A DNA stretch of 64,000 bases, from contig SUZB01000002.1 in NCBI GenBank assembly GCA_015060115.1, positions 1 through 64,000 of the forward strand, given 5' to 3'. Each line of letters begins with the position of its first letter. Position 1 is the stretch's first letter. This document shows positions 32,538 through 40,978 of this stretch, piece by piece. The stretch comes from Rikenellaceae bacterium (lineage in GTDB: Bacteria > Bacteroidota > Bacteroidia > Bacteroidales > Rikenellaceae). Below the pieces are notes generated by a model. The model was not told the origin of the DNA. It searched no databases and saw only the letters and a list, made by a program, of their open reading frames with translations. The position numbers and the translations under genes are program-made.

Positions 32538-32694
32538 CTTTTAGTTTTTAGTTGTTAGATTTTTTAGGACAAGTAGGACTGGTAAGACGAGTAGGACAAG
32601 TAGGATTTGTTTGATACCCGACCTCGTAATGGTCATAAAGTCTTAAAGTCTTATCGGTCTTAAAAATCTCTAAAAACTAACAACTAATAGCTCC
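32538..32694 (-). repeat. Family C hairpin, copy C2
   Basis: Between the stop of the 757-aa lipoprotein gene and the shared terminator. Outer arms are TTAGTTGTTAG-type sequences; middle arms are TAGGACAAG-type units on one side and TCTTAAAG-type units on the other. The loop GATACCCGACCTCGTAATGG is shared with copies C1 and C3. In the sense of the upstream gene it has the same orientation as C1 and C3. Confidence 0.78.
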
Positions 32695-34968
32695 CTACAT
32701 CACAACCATTTGACTGTTGGGTTTGGGGTTTGTCCAGAAGTCGAAGGGCTCCGACATATTGCTCTCACCCTCCTTACGGTTAGGTGTAAACTCTACATAG
32801 TTCCAAGAGCCAAACTTACCATCGGCATCCTCGGCAAACCACGACAGCGAGTAGCTATTGTCGAATGCAAGGCCCGAATAGCGACCCCACGACCTATCCA
32901 CATGGCTAACAGTGTCGTTGCGCAAGAGCGATACGAGGTGGTCTACACCAAGCTCATAGTAGCTCAAAGGCAACCATACGCCACCATACCAGTGCGCAGC
33001 CGACTCATTTGGCGTATACTCGATATAGATGATGCAGTTATCCTCATATCCTGCCCACACCATAGGATCCATCTTGGCAAGCTCGGCACCATTGAAGAGC
33101 TTCCAGTCAAGCTCTACGGCAGCATCCGACTCGTCCCAAGGGATAGAGGGGGTGTTGTACTTAAACTCATAGAAGGGTGTGGTGTTGGTGCCCGACCAGC
33201 CACAGATGAGCAACGAATACTCGCTATCCGATGACCAGTAGAACTCGCTCTCGCTAACGCCCTGCTTAGCATAATACTTTGCCTCGCCATCGAAATACTC
33301 CTCATTGAGCATATGCATCATTTCGTCGTGGAAGATTTCGCCCGTAGAGGAGTTGCGATACCAATCCACATACTCGGTCTTCATAACGCAAGCCAACCAA
33401 TACTCCTCGTTATTTGAGGGTGTGATGCGGAATTTGGGGTAGTTCCAGCTATTCTCGACAAGCTCCACCTCGAAGGTCATCGATGATGCCACAACATCGG
33501 CGCACTTCTGGTCGTAACGCGCAATATTCGTTGTGCGCACACCATTGCTATCCACGCCAAAGACAAATATACGATAGGTCTTACCCGCCTCAAAGGTCCA
33601 ATCCAAGTCGGCACGACCCCACTTTGTCTGCTCACCGGTAAATATCCACTCGGCATTGCTCCAGTCTACGCCCTCGCCATAGAAGGCCTCATCGAAACGA
33701 GACTGCTCCATATTGATAAGACGCTGTGCCATCTGCTCATCGCCATAAGCGCCACAGATACCCTCCTCGACAGGGCAAATCATATAGCGTGTGGTGGCCT
33801 TCGAGGGCTTAACATTGATAAGCATATCGGTCTGACCCACCTCAGGGCACGAAATCTGGAAGGTGCAATCATCGTTCACGCCCGCAGACAGCGTTGTAAA
33901 CGAGCCGATGTTCATAGGTCGGGTTGTGGCATTGCAGTGCTCGTCCATACCCCAAGCTATGATATGGTACTTTGTGCCACTCCACAACGATGAGGGTCGC
34001 TGCGACGAAACACCGGTGTGGATAATATCGTAGATATCGGCGCCACTCTCAACCTCTGCAGCGACATTATTCATCATATTCTCCATTACGGCATAGTCGT
34101 CGTAGGTGGCATAGTCCATCTCCGAGATATATGTCCAGAAGTAGTAGTCATCGTTCGAAGGTGTAACTACAATAGTTGCTGCATTGGTAGTAACATCCTG
34201 AACATCAAGCGAGAACTCGATGTCGGATGTTGCCAATATGGTAGTCTCAAACTCCTTGTAGCAGATATCCGTGGTGCGCTCGCCCTGAGTATTCATACCA
34301 TAGCAGTAGGCAACATACTCGGTTTCGGGCTTAAGATCGCTATAGCGCATATCTACCCTATCGCCCGTTGCAGAGTACATCTGCGCAGCCACCGACAGAT
34401 ACTCCTCCAACGACCTACCTGAGTGCTCAGCCATCTCTTTGAGCCATTCGAGATCCTCCTCGTAGAGTGTCTCGAAGTCGTCGGTAAGCTCATACATCTC
34501 GAAGTAGCTCTTACGAACAACGAGGAAGAAGAAGGGGCCCTCGTGGTTGATAGGTGCAAAGCTCGCCCAACAGCTATAAGGCGTAACGCCTGAGATGTTA
34601 ATCACGAAGTCGCTATCGGCAACACCCTGTGTAACAAGGACATCTACCGTGAGTTTATCCTCGAAAGCCAAGGTTAGGGTTGCTGTGCGCACCTCAAGGT
34701 CGGGGTTTGCATCGGCAGAGCACTGAACAATGCTATTGCTAACCGTAAAATTATGCAACCACAGAGCATCGGTCGTAACCTTTGGGATAATATCCTCAAC
34801 GCCACGCAAGACGAATGGGATATTTACCGTACCTCCCAAGCCGTCAATCTCAACATCTGCAACCTCGACAGAGGCAACAGGAACATCGGGGTCATTGTTA
34901 CACGATGAAAAGAGCGCTCCGACTGCCACTACCGTAGCAATCAATAGAGTTTTAATAAACTTTCTCAT
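32695..34968 (-). CDS. BACON/Fn3-like modular surface lipoprotein (paralogue)
   Basis: 757 residues with a lipobox (ALFSSCNND). A BACON-like N-terminal domain (35-115, TATLTLAFEDKLTVDVLVTQG) is followed by Fn3-like modules with the helical insert (RSLEEYLSVAAQMYS) and closings such as TEYVAYCYGMN. The C-terminal domain (FNGAELAKMDPMVWAGY) is shared with 10109-12151 and 26726-29032. Surface binding protein of unknown ligand. It may form a two-gene operon with the gene that starts at 37634, which ends 23 bp before it. Confidence 0.8.
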   Translation of the reverse strand: MRKFIKTLLIATVVAVGALFSSCNNDPDVPVASVEVADVEIDGLGGTVNIPFVLRGVEDIIPKVTTDALWLHNFTVSNSIVQCSADANPDLEVRTATLTLAFEDKLTVDVLVTQGVADSDFVINISGVTPYSCWASFAPINHEGPFFFLVVRKSYFEMYELTDDFETLYEEDLEWLKEMAEHSGRSLEEYLSVAAQMYSATGDRVDMRYSDLKPETEYVAYCYGMNTQGERTTDICYKEFETTILATSDIEFSLDVQDVTTNAATIVVTPSNDDYYFWTYISEMDYATYDDYAVMENMMNNVAAEVESGADIYDIIHTGVSSQRPSSLWSGTKYHIIAWGMDEHCNATTRPMNIGSFTTLSAGVNDDCTFQISCPEVGQTDMLINVKPSKATTRYMICPVEEGICGAYGDEQMAQRLINMEQSRFDEAFYGEGVDWSNAEWIFTGEQTKWGRADLDWTFEAGKTYRIFVFGVDSNGVRTTNIARYDQKCADVVASSMTFEVELVENSWNYPKFRITPSNNEEYWLACVMKTEYVDWYRNSSTGEIFHDEMMHMLNEEYFDGEAKYYAKQGVSESEFYWSSDSEYSLLICGWSGTNTTPFYEFKYNTPSIPWDESDAAVELDWKLFNGAELAKMDPMVWAGYEDNCIIYIEYTPNESAAHWYGGVWLPLSYYELGVDHLVSLLRNDTVSHVDRSWGRYSGLAFDNSYSLSWFAEDADGKFGSWNYVEFTPNRKEGESNMSEPFDFWTNPKPNSQMVVM

Positions 34969-34991
34969 ATCCTTTTATAAAAGAGTAAAAA

Positions 34992-37634
34992 TTACCACAT
35001 CCACTCGGCAAATGAGCCGTTGTAGCTACCGCTATAGCTCTTGCCATTATTAAATACAAGGTCTAATGTTACTGAGTATGTGCCATCGTCATTCTTAGCA
35101 AAGGTAACTGTACCATCTGAAAGGTAGACCTCCGTGTTGTCGGCATAGACAATCTTTGAGTAGCCCTTATCCATCTGGCCACCTGCGGAACCGCCTGCTA
35201 CATATGTGCCAGGCTCAACGAACGACAGACCACTTGTAATATTGTTAAGGTCGAGGTTGATGTATGCGAAATCCTGACCATCGCCTGCGCCATGGGGTGA
35301 GCTGCCGGGGGTAAAGAACTGCACACCATAGTTTGTGCTCGAATAGCCACGATATGTAGCGTTGTCAATTAGGTACTCAACGCCATCACATACAAGGCTA
35401 CCCTCGTTGTTGCTATCTTCAGTTGCGAAGCTAAAGCCTGAGATTGAGCCAGTGTAGCTACCTGTGTAGGTCTTGCCGTTGACAAATGTAAGGTCGAAGG
35501 TTACGGTATAGCTATTGTCGGCATTGATAACAAACACCGAAGTACCCTCCGAAAGCGCCACTACCGTGTCATCGGCATAGGTAACCCTGGTGTACGACTT
35601 ATCCATCTGACCAGCAACAGCGCTACCAGCAACATAGCTACCCGCCTCAATATGCTTTAGGCCAAGCGTAGTGTTGTAGAGGTCGATGTTGATGAAAGCG
35701 ACATTCTGACCCTCGCCAGCATCATAGGCATCGCTACCGGGCGTAAAGAGTCTAACACCCATATTGTTCTCGGTGTAGACAGTGCCCTCTGCTCGCTCGA
35801 TAGTAAGCTCAGGACCATCATAGGCGGCGCTACCACTCGATAATGTGAAGCCCTCAATATCGCCGACATACTTACCCTCGTAAGCCTCATCGTTTGTGAG
35901 TACCACATCGACAGTTACGGTATATGTTGCATCGCTATTGTGCTCAAATACCGCTGTACCCTCCTTGAAGCCTACGCCATCGCTCCAGTTTGTACCATAC
36001 CAGCCGCTATAAATCTCGCCGGGTGCCCAGTTGCTACCTACGGTGTATGTACCAGCGGTAATCTGCTTCTTGTTCCACGCCAAGTCGATAAGACCCAACT
36101 TAAGCTGCTTGCCGTTGTCCGCTACAAGATATACATACGACTCACCGCTATCGTCAGAGAACTCGCCGTGTGCCGATACGAAGTTTAGGGTCTCGCCACC
36201 ACTCTCGATAACCATATTATATATAGTACCCTCGTATGAGCACTCCCAAACACGGTAGCAACCCTCCTCCGTCATTCTGAATGTTACGCTATACTCGTCC
36301 TGCACCTCGTCATACTCAACGACAACCTCACCGCCATTGATTACGGGGGTACCATTGCTGAATGTGTTGAACACGATGGTCGAAGCATCGATGGTGCCTA
36401 CCTCGTTTCCTGTCGCAATGGTATAGCTACCAGCGGGAAGACGAGTAGAGCCGGCCTCGGCGAAGAAGCTGAGTGTAAGGTAGTCGGCAGACTCTGTACC
36501 TGCGGTCTTGAAGGTGATGTTAAACTCGCCATCTACGCCATCAGCCACCTTATTGCGTGATGCAGCAACCCACTTATAGCCATTTACAAACGACATACCC
36601 TCAACCACGCCGTTGTATACCGACTTAACCTCACGGCCAAGGGCATCGACAACATCAATCTGAATATTGTAGGTAAGGTCATCGTTAATAGCAACGGTGA
36701 TAGTACCGCTATCGAGCGTCGACTTCTCGCCATCGGCAGTAAACGATGAGTAGTAGTAGTCAATCTCACCCTCCGAGAAGCTGTAGCCAGAGTTGATAAC
36801 GGTATATACGCCGGCATCAAGGTAGCCAAACTCAGAGTTATAGGTATAGATGTCGGCAACGAGCTTAACGCTCTCATCGACACTCTTAAAGGTCAGTGTA
36901 TGGTCTGCACCACCCCACGAAGAGGATGCTGTGGCAAATACCACATCCTTGGCCTCGGCCTCAAGCGTTGTCATCTCGATGCTCTCCGACACATACTCAT
37001 CGCCAGCCTTAGCCACAACCTTTACCTTGTAGGTTACAGCGCTCTCAAGGCTGTTGCAAGTGTATACATCTGTTGAGTTTACCTCCACGGGAGAGCCAAG
37101 CTCAACAAACTCACTTTCATCGAGGTTGTCGTACTGGTTATCACGATATACGATATATGCTGCTTTCTCGGCATTTACGGTCGTAATCTCAAACTTTAGG
37201 AAGTTCTCGCCCTCCTCTACGGCCTTAAGCTCCACAGCAAGCTCAGCTACGGGCTCATCAGCCTTCTCAGTTGTCATCTTCACGCTACTTGCAACAACCT
37301 TGTCGTGAGCCTCGGCAGCAGCAGCCACCAAATAGTCGCTCTCAGGGCTGAGGTTGTCAACGGTGATAACCACCGCCCTGTTTGCCTCAACCGTTGTGCC
37401 CTTCAAGATAGCATCATTCGATGGCACACCCTGCGAGGCATCAACCACCACATATGCAACACTCTCGGCATCTGTCGAGCTGATAGTGAAGGTGATGCTG
37501 TCGGCAGTAGCCTGACCAGCCTCAACCTTGATTGTTGGGTCAACGATTTTGTCTACATCGTTAGAAGAGTTGTCGCAAGCAACAAATAGCATTGCTATCG
37601 ACAACAGTGTAGTAAAGAAAAAGTTGCGTTTCAT
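34992..37634 (-). CDS. Repeat-rich surface lipoprotein
   Basis: 880 residues with a lipobox (AMLFVACDN). Two Fn3-like modules (about 32-225) are followed by about five copies of a ~120-residue module. Each has an AGTYTVG/PGTYVAG strand, a VxYADxT strand, a TYTVTxDL strand and a Y-G-SYxGxIxGFSF closing. The last two copies are very similar to each other, even in DNA. No BACON domain. Probably a surface-exposed binding or matrix protein; no function recognised. Its promoter box (TATCTTTG) lies about 40 nt upstream. Confidence 0.72.
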   Translation of the reverse strand: MKRNFFFTTLLSIAMLFVACDNSSNDVDKIVDPTIKVEAGQATADSITFTISSTDAESVAYVVVDASQGVPSNDAILKGTTVEANRAVVITVDNLSPESDYLVAAAAEAHDKVVASSVKMTTEKADEPVAELAVELKAVEEGENFLKFEITTVNAEKAAYIVYRDNQYDNLDESEFVELGSPVEVNSTDVYTCNSLESAVTYKVKVVAKAGDEYVSESIEMTTLEAEAKDVVFATASSSWGGADHTLTFKSVDESVKLVADIYTYNSEFGYLDAGVYTVINSGYSFSEGEIDYYYSSFTADGEKSTLDSGTITVAINDDLTYNIQIDVVDALGREVKSVYNGVVEGMSFVNGYKWVAASRNKVADGVDGEFNITFKTAGTESADYLTLSFFAEAGSTRLPAGSYTIATGNEVGTIDASTIVFNTFSNGTPVINGGEVVVEYDEVQDEYSVTFRMTEEGCYRVWECSYEGTIYNMVIESGGETLNFVSAHGEFSDDSGESYVYLVADNGKQLKLGLIDLAWNKKQITAGTYTVGSNWAPGEIYSGWYGTNWSDGVGFKEGTAVFEHNSDATYTVTVDVVLTNDEAYEGKYVGDIEGFTLSSGSAAYDGPELTIERAEGTVYTENNMGVRLFTPGSDAYDAGEGQNVAFINIDLYNTTLGLKHIEAGSYVAGSAVAGQMDKSYTRVTYADDTVVALSEGTSVFVINADNSYTVTFDLTFVNGKTYTGSYTGSISGFSFATEDSNNEGSLVCDGVEYLIDNATYRGYSSTNYGVQFFTPGSSPHGAGDGQDFAYINLDLNNITSGLSFVEPGTYVAGGSAGGQMDKGYSKIVYADNTEVYLSDGTVTFAKNDDGTYSVTLDLVFNNGKSYSGSYNGSFAEWMW

Positions 37635-37674
37635 TAATATAAGATATTTATAGTTTTTGTCCGTTTATGTAATA

Positions 37675-37682
37675 CAAAGATA
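37675..37682 (-). promoter_or_regulatory. -7 box of the 880-aa lipoprotein gene
   Basis: CAAAGATA on the plus strand (TATCTTTG on the minus), 41 nt before the start codon. Confidence 0.6.
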
Positions 37683-37788
37683 TATACAAAAAAACAGACA
37701 GAGAAAATATTTGGATAAGTTTTTTTGTACAAAATATCAAAAAAAGTTCAGAGCAAGCAGGTATCACGCCCGCAGGAGCTGAGAGGGC

Positions 37789-37831
37789 AAAAGAGCGAAT
37801 GGGAACGAGTCTATCCCATTCGCTCTTTTTT
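37789..37831 (-). terminator. Terminator at the end of the rny 3' UTR
   Basis: AAAAGAGCGAATGGG...CCCATTCGCTCTTTTTT, a strong hairpin with A/T runs on both sides. Read from rny it comes after element B and hairpin C4, so both would be in the rny 3' UTR. Confidence 0.75.
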
Positions 37832-38035
37832 AGTTGTTAGTTTTTAGTTGTTAGTTGTTAGAGAGCAGGCGTTAAGCCTGTGGGTTGAAGCGCCTCGTTG
37901 AGACGCAGAGCTTAAACTCCATGAGACTGTGGGAAAGACGAGAGAGACGAGAGAGACGAGAGAGACAACAACGAAGTCTGGTATCATCTTTCACTGTGGT
38001 CTCTGTGGTCTCTGTGGTCTCTGTGGTCTTTTCAC
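37832..38035. repeat. Family C hairpin, copy C4 with 9-nt arrays
   Basis: TTAGTTGTTAG arms, two GC-rich mini-hairpins, then AGACGAGAG x3 in 9-nt register (37936-37966). The sequence GTCTGGTATC follows (the conserved loop GATACC.GAC.TCGT in the opposite orientation to C1-C3), then GTGGTCTCT x3 (37996-38029). The two arrays are partly complementary. Confidence 0.7.
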
Positions 38036-38063
38036 CCGATTTAGCGTCAAAAGTGCGTGAGCC

Positions 38064-38204
38064 TAATTTCTTGTCAGAAGGGGTCTAATTTGGTCTCGAC
38101 ACGAAGAAGCCCGGATGGGCTGTACTTGGCGTACTGCTCATTCGGGCTTCTGACTGAGAGGCCGAAGTAGACCCCTTATCACAAGAAATTATCACAAGAA
38201 ATTA
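38064..38204 (-). repeat. Stop-abutting structured element B (behind rny)
   Basis: TAATTTCTTGT (38064-38074) pairs with ACAAGAAATTA, which is present twice in tandem (38181-38191 and 38194-38204); the second copy includes the rny stop codon. Further stems: AAGGGGTCTA/TAGACCCCTT and AGAAGCCCG/CGGGCTTCT, with a GTAC/GTAC hairpin. The loop GATGGGCTGTACTTGG...GTACTGCTCAT is as in element A. Every stem differs from A by compensating changes. Confidence 0.85.
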
Positions 38205-39731
38205 CTTCGCATAAGATACCGACCTTGTCTCTCGTATCACCGTAATCTTCACCTGGCCGGGATAGGTCATCTCGTCCTGAATCTTCTTGGCAATATCGTG
38301 TGATAGTGCCTCAGACTCCTGATCAGAGAGCTTGTCTGCACCAACGATTACGCGGAGCTCACGACCCGCCTGAATAGCGTAGGTCTTGATAACGCCGGGG
38401 TATGAGAGGGCGATACCCTCCATCTCCTTGAGACGCTTGATGTACGACTCTACAACCTCGCGGCGAGCACCGGGACGAGCACCAGAGATAGCATCGCACA
38501 CCTGAATGATAGGCGCGATAAGCGATGTCATCTCGATCTCATCGTGGTGAGCACCTACGGCGTTGCATACCTCAGGCTTCTCCTTATACTTCTCGGCAAG
38601 CTTCATACCGATAATTGCGTGTGGCAATTCGGGCTCATCATCGGGCACCTTGCCTATATCGTGCAACAGACCTGCACGGCGTGCCGCCTTGGGATTGAGG
38701 CCGAGCTCGGCAGCCATAATACCTGCGAGGTTTGCAGTCTCGCGGGCGTGCTGCAAGAGGTTCTGACCATATGACGAGCGGTACTTCATCTTACCGATAA
38801 GGCGGATAAGCTCAGGGTGTAGACCGTGAATACCGAGGTCGATGGTGGTGCGCTTACCTACCTCGACAATCTCCTCCTCGATCTGCTTCTTGACCTTGGC
38901 TACAACCTCCTCGATGCGTGCGGGGTGGATACGGCCATCGGTAACGAGCTGGTGGAGAGCAAGGCGAGCAATCTCACGGCGTACAGGATCGAAGCCAGAG
39001 AGGATGATAGCCTCAGGGGTGTCATCAACGATAATCTCGATGCCCGTAGCGGCCTCCAAGGCGCGGATGTTACGACCCTCACGGCCGATGATGCGACCCT
39101 TGACCTCGTCAGACTCGATGTTGAATACCGTAACGGCATTCTCGATAGCGGTCTCTGTCGCCACACGCTGGATAGATGCTACGACGATGCGCTTTGCCTC
39201 CTTCGTTGCCGAGAGCTTAGCCTCCTCGATAGTCTCTGCGATGTAGGCTGCGGCATCTGCCTTAGCCTCGTTCTTCATATTCTCGATAAGAATGTTCTTG
39301 GCATCCTCCGAGCTCATACCCGAAATCTGCTCCAAGCGAGCATTCTGCTCCTTGATAACTGCTGCAAGCTCCTCCTTGCGCGACTCTACGCTCTGGAACT
39401 GTGCCTCAAGCTGCTCCTTGCGCTTGTCGTAGTCCTGCGCCCTCTTCTCCAAGTCGCGCTCCTTGTGCTGAAGGTTGGCCTCAAGCTGCTTGGCACGCTG
39501 CTCGCTCTGCTGAAGCTTCTGGTTGCGCTCGTTCACCTGGCGATCGTGGTCGCTCTTAAGCTGAATGAACTTCTCCTTGGCCTGCAACATCTTCTCTTTC
39601 TTTATCATTTCGCCATCGGCCTCTGCCTGTGCGACAATGGCCTTAGCGCGTGCACGGGCAGCCATAAAGGCGGCAACTGCGCCTACTACTGCACCTACCA
39701 CCACGCCGACGATTATTAAGGTAATGTCCAT
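38202..39731 (-). CDS. rny: Ribonuclease Y
   Basis: 509 residues: N-terminal membrane helix ([17 protein letters not shown]), a long coiled coil (about 30-190), a KH domain ([19 protein letters not shown], about 215) and an HD domain with the metal motif LLHDIGK (about 352). Membrane-anchored endonuclease that starts mRNA decay. 6S RNA and zapA lie upstream on the same strand. The stop codon is built into structured element B. Confidence 0.95.
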   Translation of the reverse strand: MDITLIIVGVVVGAVVGAVAAFMAARARAKAIVAQAEADGEMIKKEKMLQAKEKFIQLKSDHDRQVNERNQKLQQSEQRAKQLEANLQHKERDLEKRAQDYDKRKEQLEAQFQSVESRKEELAAVIKEQNARLEQISGMSSEDAKNILIENMKNEAKADAAAYIAETIEEAKLSATKEAKRIVVASIQRVATETAIENAVTVFNIESDEVKGRIIGREGRNIRALEAATGIEIIVDDTPEAIILSGFDPVRREIARLALHQLVTDGRIHPARIEEVVAKVKKQIEEEIVEVGKRTTIDLGIHGLHPELIRLIGKMKYRSSYGQNLLQHARETANLAGIMAAELGLNPKAARRAGLLHDIGKVPDDEPELPHAIIGMKLAEKYKEKPEVCNAVGAHHDEIEMTSLIAPIIQVCDAISGARPGARREVVESYIKRLKEMEGIALSYPGVIKTYAIQAGRELRVIVGADKLSDQESEALSHDIAKKIQDEMTYPGQVKITVIRETRSVSYAK

Positions 39732-39761
39732 AGTTGAAAGTGGTTGTTATTATATTTATTA

Positions 39762-39992
39762 AATAGGTTAAATTTGTTTCTATTAAAAATAGTGTTGATG
39801 CGATATTTACATTCCACCCCAAACCCCTGCCTTTAACAAAGGAGGGGCTTGTGGCAAGGCGTTGCCTTGCACACCTAAAGGTGTTAAGTACAAATCGAAA
39901 AGTCTAAGGATTGTTGTATGTTGTAACTAATCTATACTAAGTCAATCAACGACATCTCGACATATATCGCACCTGTAGCTATAAAAACAAAA
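39762..39992. other. Non-coding spacer between rny and 6S RNA
   Basis: AT-rich rny promoter region plus a hairpin-rich stretch at about 39810-39890 (CCCCTgCCTTTaacAAAGGaGGGG, GCAAGGC-gtt-GCCTTGC, CACCTAAAGGTG). No ORF. The CCCCT...AGGGG hairpin is of a kind scattered through Bacteroidota genomes. Confidence 0.4.
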
Positions 39993-40192
39993 AATCCGCA
40001 AAGACTCCTTAACTTGTTTGACGAATCCTGAGATAAGTCATAGGTGGGGCTCCGAGGCACGCAACAGTCCACTGGTGGCACTTACGCACCACACCCCGTG
40101 GGGTTGAGGCCTTGTTTTGTGGCATTACTCGAGAGTTGTCCCAATGTAATATTAGTTGTACAGATCGCAAAGCTTTTAAGGAATCTTGCGGG
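39990..40192 (-). ncRNA. ssrS: 6S RNA (probable)
   Basis: About 200 nt on the minus strand between zapA and rny, the place where 6S RNA lies next to zapA in other bacteria. A closing stem CGCAAGATTCCTTAA pairs with TTAAGGAGTCTTTGCG and is followed by GATTTTTTG. The inner part holds GC-rich half-stems (CCTCAACCCCACGGGGTGTGG; GCCTCGGAGCCCC) around a large central loop. 6S RNA binds housekeeping RNA polymerase as a promoter mimic in stationary phase. The call rests on context and fold, not on an alignment. Confidence 0.65.
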
Positions 40193-40279
40193 AATTTTTG
40201 CGTGATAGCACACCGCGAGGTGCACCATCCTTAAGAACGATGATATCGTTGGGTCTCGGGGCCGATATCCGCCCAAAAT

Positions 40280-40570
40280 TTATGCCTTTATATAGCGTCG
40301 AATACGCTCCTCTATGGCGTGTAGCTCCTCAATATCGGCATCGCCAAGCTGTGAGCTATGTTCCGTAGCCAGCGATATCATCGAGTAGTACAATGCAGCC
40401 AGCGCCAGACGGTCCGTAACATCTGATTTGGGTATCTTGGAGTACTCCATCACCTTATCGTTCAGACGCTTAGCCGCCTCACGGTACAACTCCTCCTTCT
40501 CGGCAGGCACAGTCATCGGATATAGACGACCTGCAATCGAAAGGTTTATTTTAATCTTACCGTCAGCCAT
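40280..40570 (-). CDS. zapA: Cell division protein ZapA
   Basis: 96 residues: the short beta-rich N-terminus (KINLSIAGRLYPMTVP) and the C-terminal helix that makes the coiled-coil tetramer. It cross-links FtsZ filaments at midcell. Ten bp downstream of the small coiled-coil gene, so co-transcribed, and followed by 6S RNA. Confidence 0.88.
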   Translation of the reverse strand: MADGKIKINLSIAGRLYPMTVPAEKEELYREAAKRLNDKVMEYSKIPKSDVTDRLALAALYYSMISLATEHSSQLGDADIEELHAIEERIRRYIKA

Positions 40571-40580
40571 AGCCTAAATA

Positions 40581-40883
40581 TTACTCTTCTTCACGCTCTT
40601 TTGTCATAATAGCGATGCAACGGTCAACTTCCCGCAATAAGCTGTTGACACGCATTCTTGCTCGCTCGACATTTCCTGACGAGCCACGCATACCTTCCGA
40701 GAGCTCCATACTCTTTAGGCGCGTCTCCTGCTCGCGAACTCTCTCTTCGAGGCGGTGCTTCTCACCCTGCAACCTGTCGCGCTCCTTCTGCAAAGCACGG
40801 CACTCGGCAGCGATACGCTCGTGGTCGGCGATAAGTCGCTCAACCTCGGCACTAAGGCGCTTAATTATATCTTTCTCCGCCAT
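40581..40883 (-). CDS. Coiled-coil protein upstream of zapA
   Basis: 100 residues, almost entirely heptad-like (IKRLSAEVERLIADHERIAAECRALQKERDRLQ) and ending in a second helix (VNSLLREVDRCIAIM). No catalytic motif. Position directly before zapA, and ZapB-like size and coil, suggest a divisome partner, but sequence alone does not prove homology to ZapB. Confidence 0.7.
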   Translation of the reverse strand: MAEKDIIKRLSAEVERLIADHERIAAECRALQKERDRLQGEKHRLEERVREQETRLKSMELSEGMRGSSGNVERARMRVNSLLREVDRCIAIMTKEREEE

Positions 40884-40914
40884 AAAGAGTGGTTTCTTAA
40901 ATTCTATTAACGCT

Positions 40915-40946
40915 CAAAGATATAAACTTTTTGGCAAATTTCAAAA
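40915..40946 (-). promoter_or_regulatory. Promoter of the zapA operon
   Basis: On the minus strand TTTTG (40942-40946) and TATCTTTG (40915-40922) with 19 nt between them, 32 nt before the coiled-coil gene. Confidence 0.7.
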
Positions 40947-40978
40947 TTTTATACCTTTTTTCCTATGCCGAATGCTCT

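Noticed and set aside
38826-39719. 297-aa ORF antisense to rny
   Set aside because: Leu-rich shadow of the RNase Y coiled coil; the sense gene has intact KH and HD domains.
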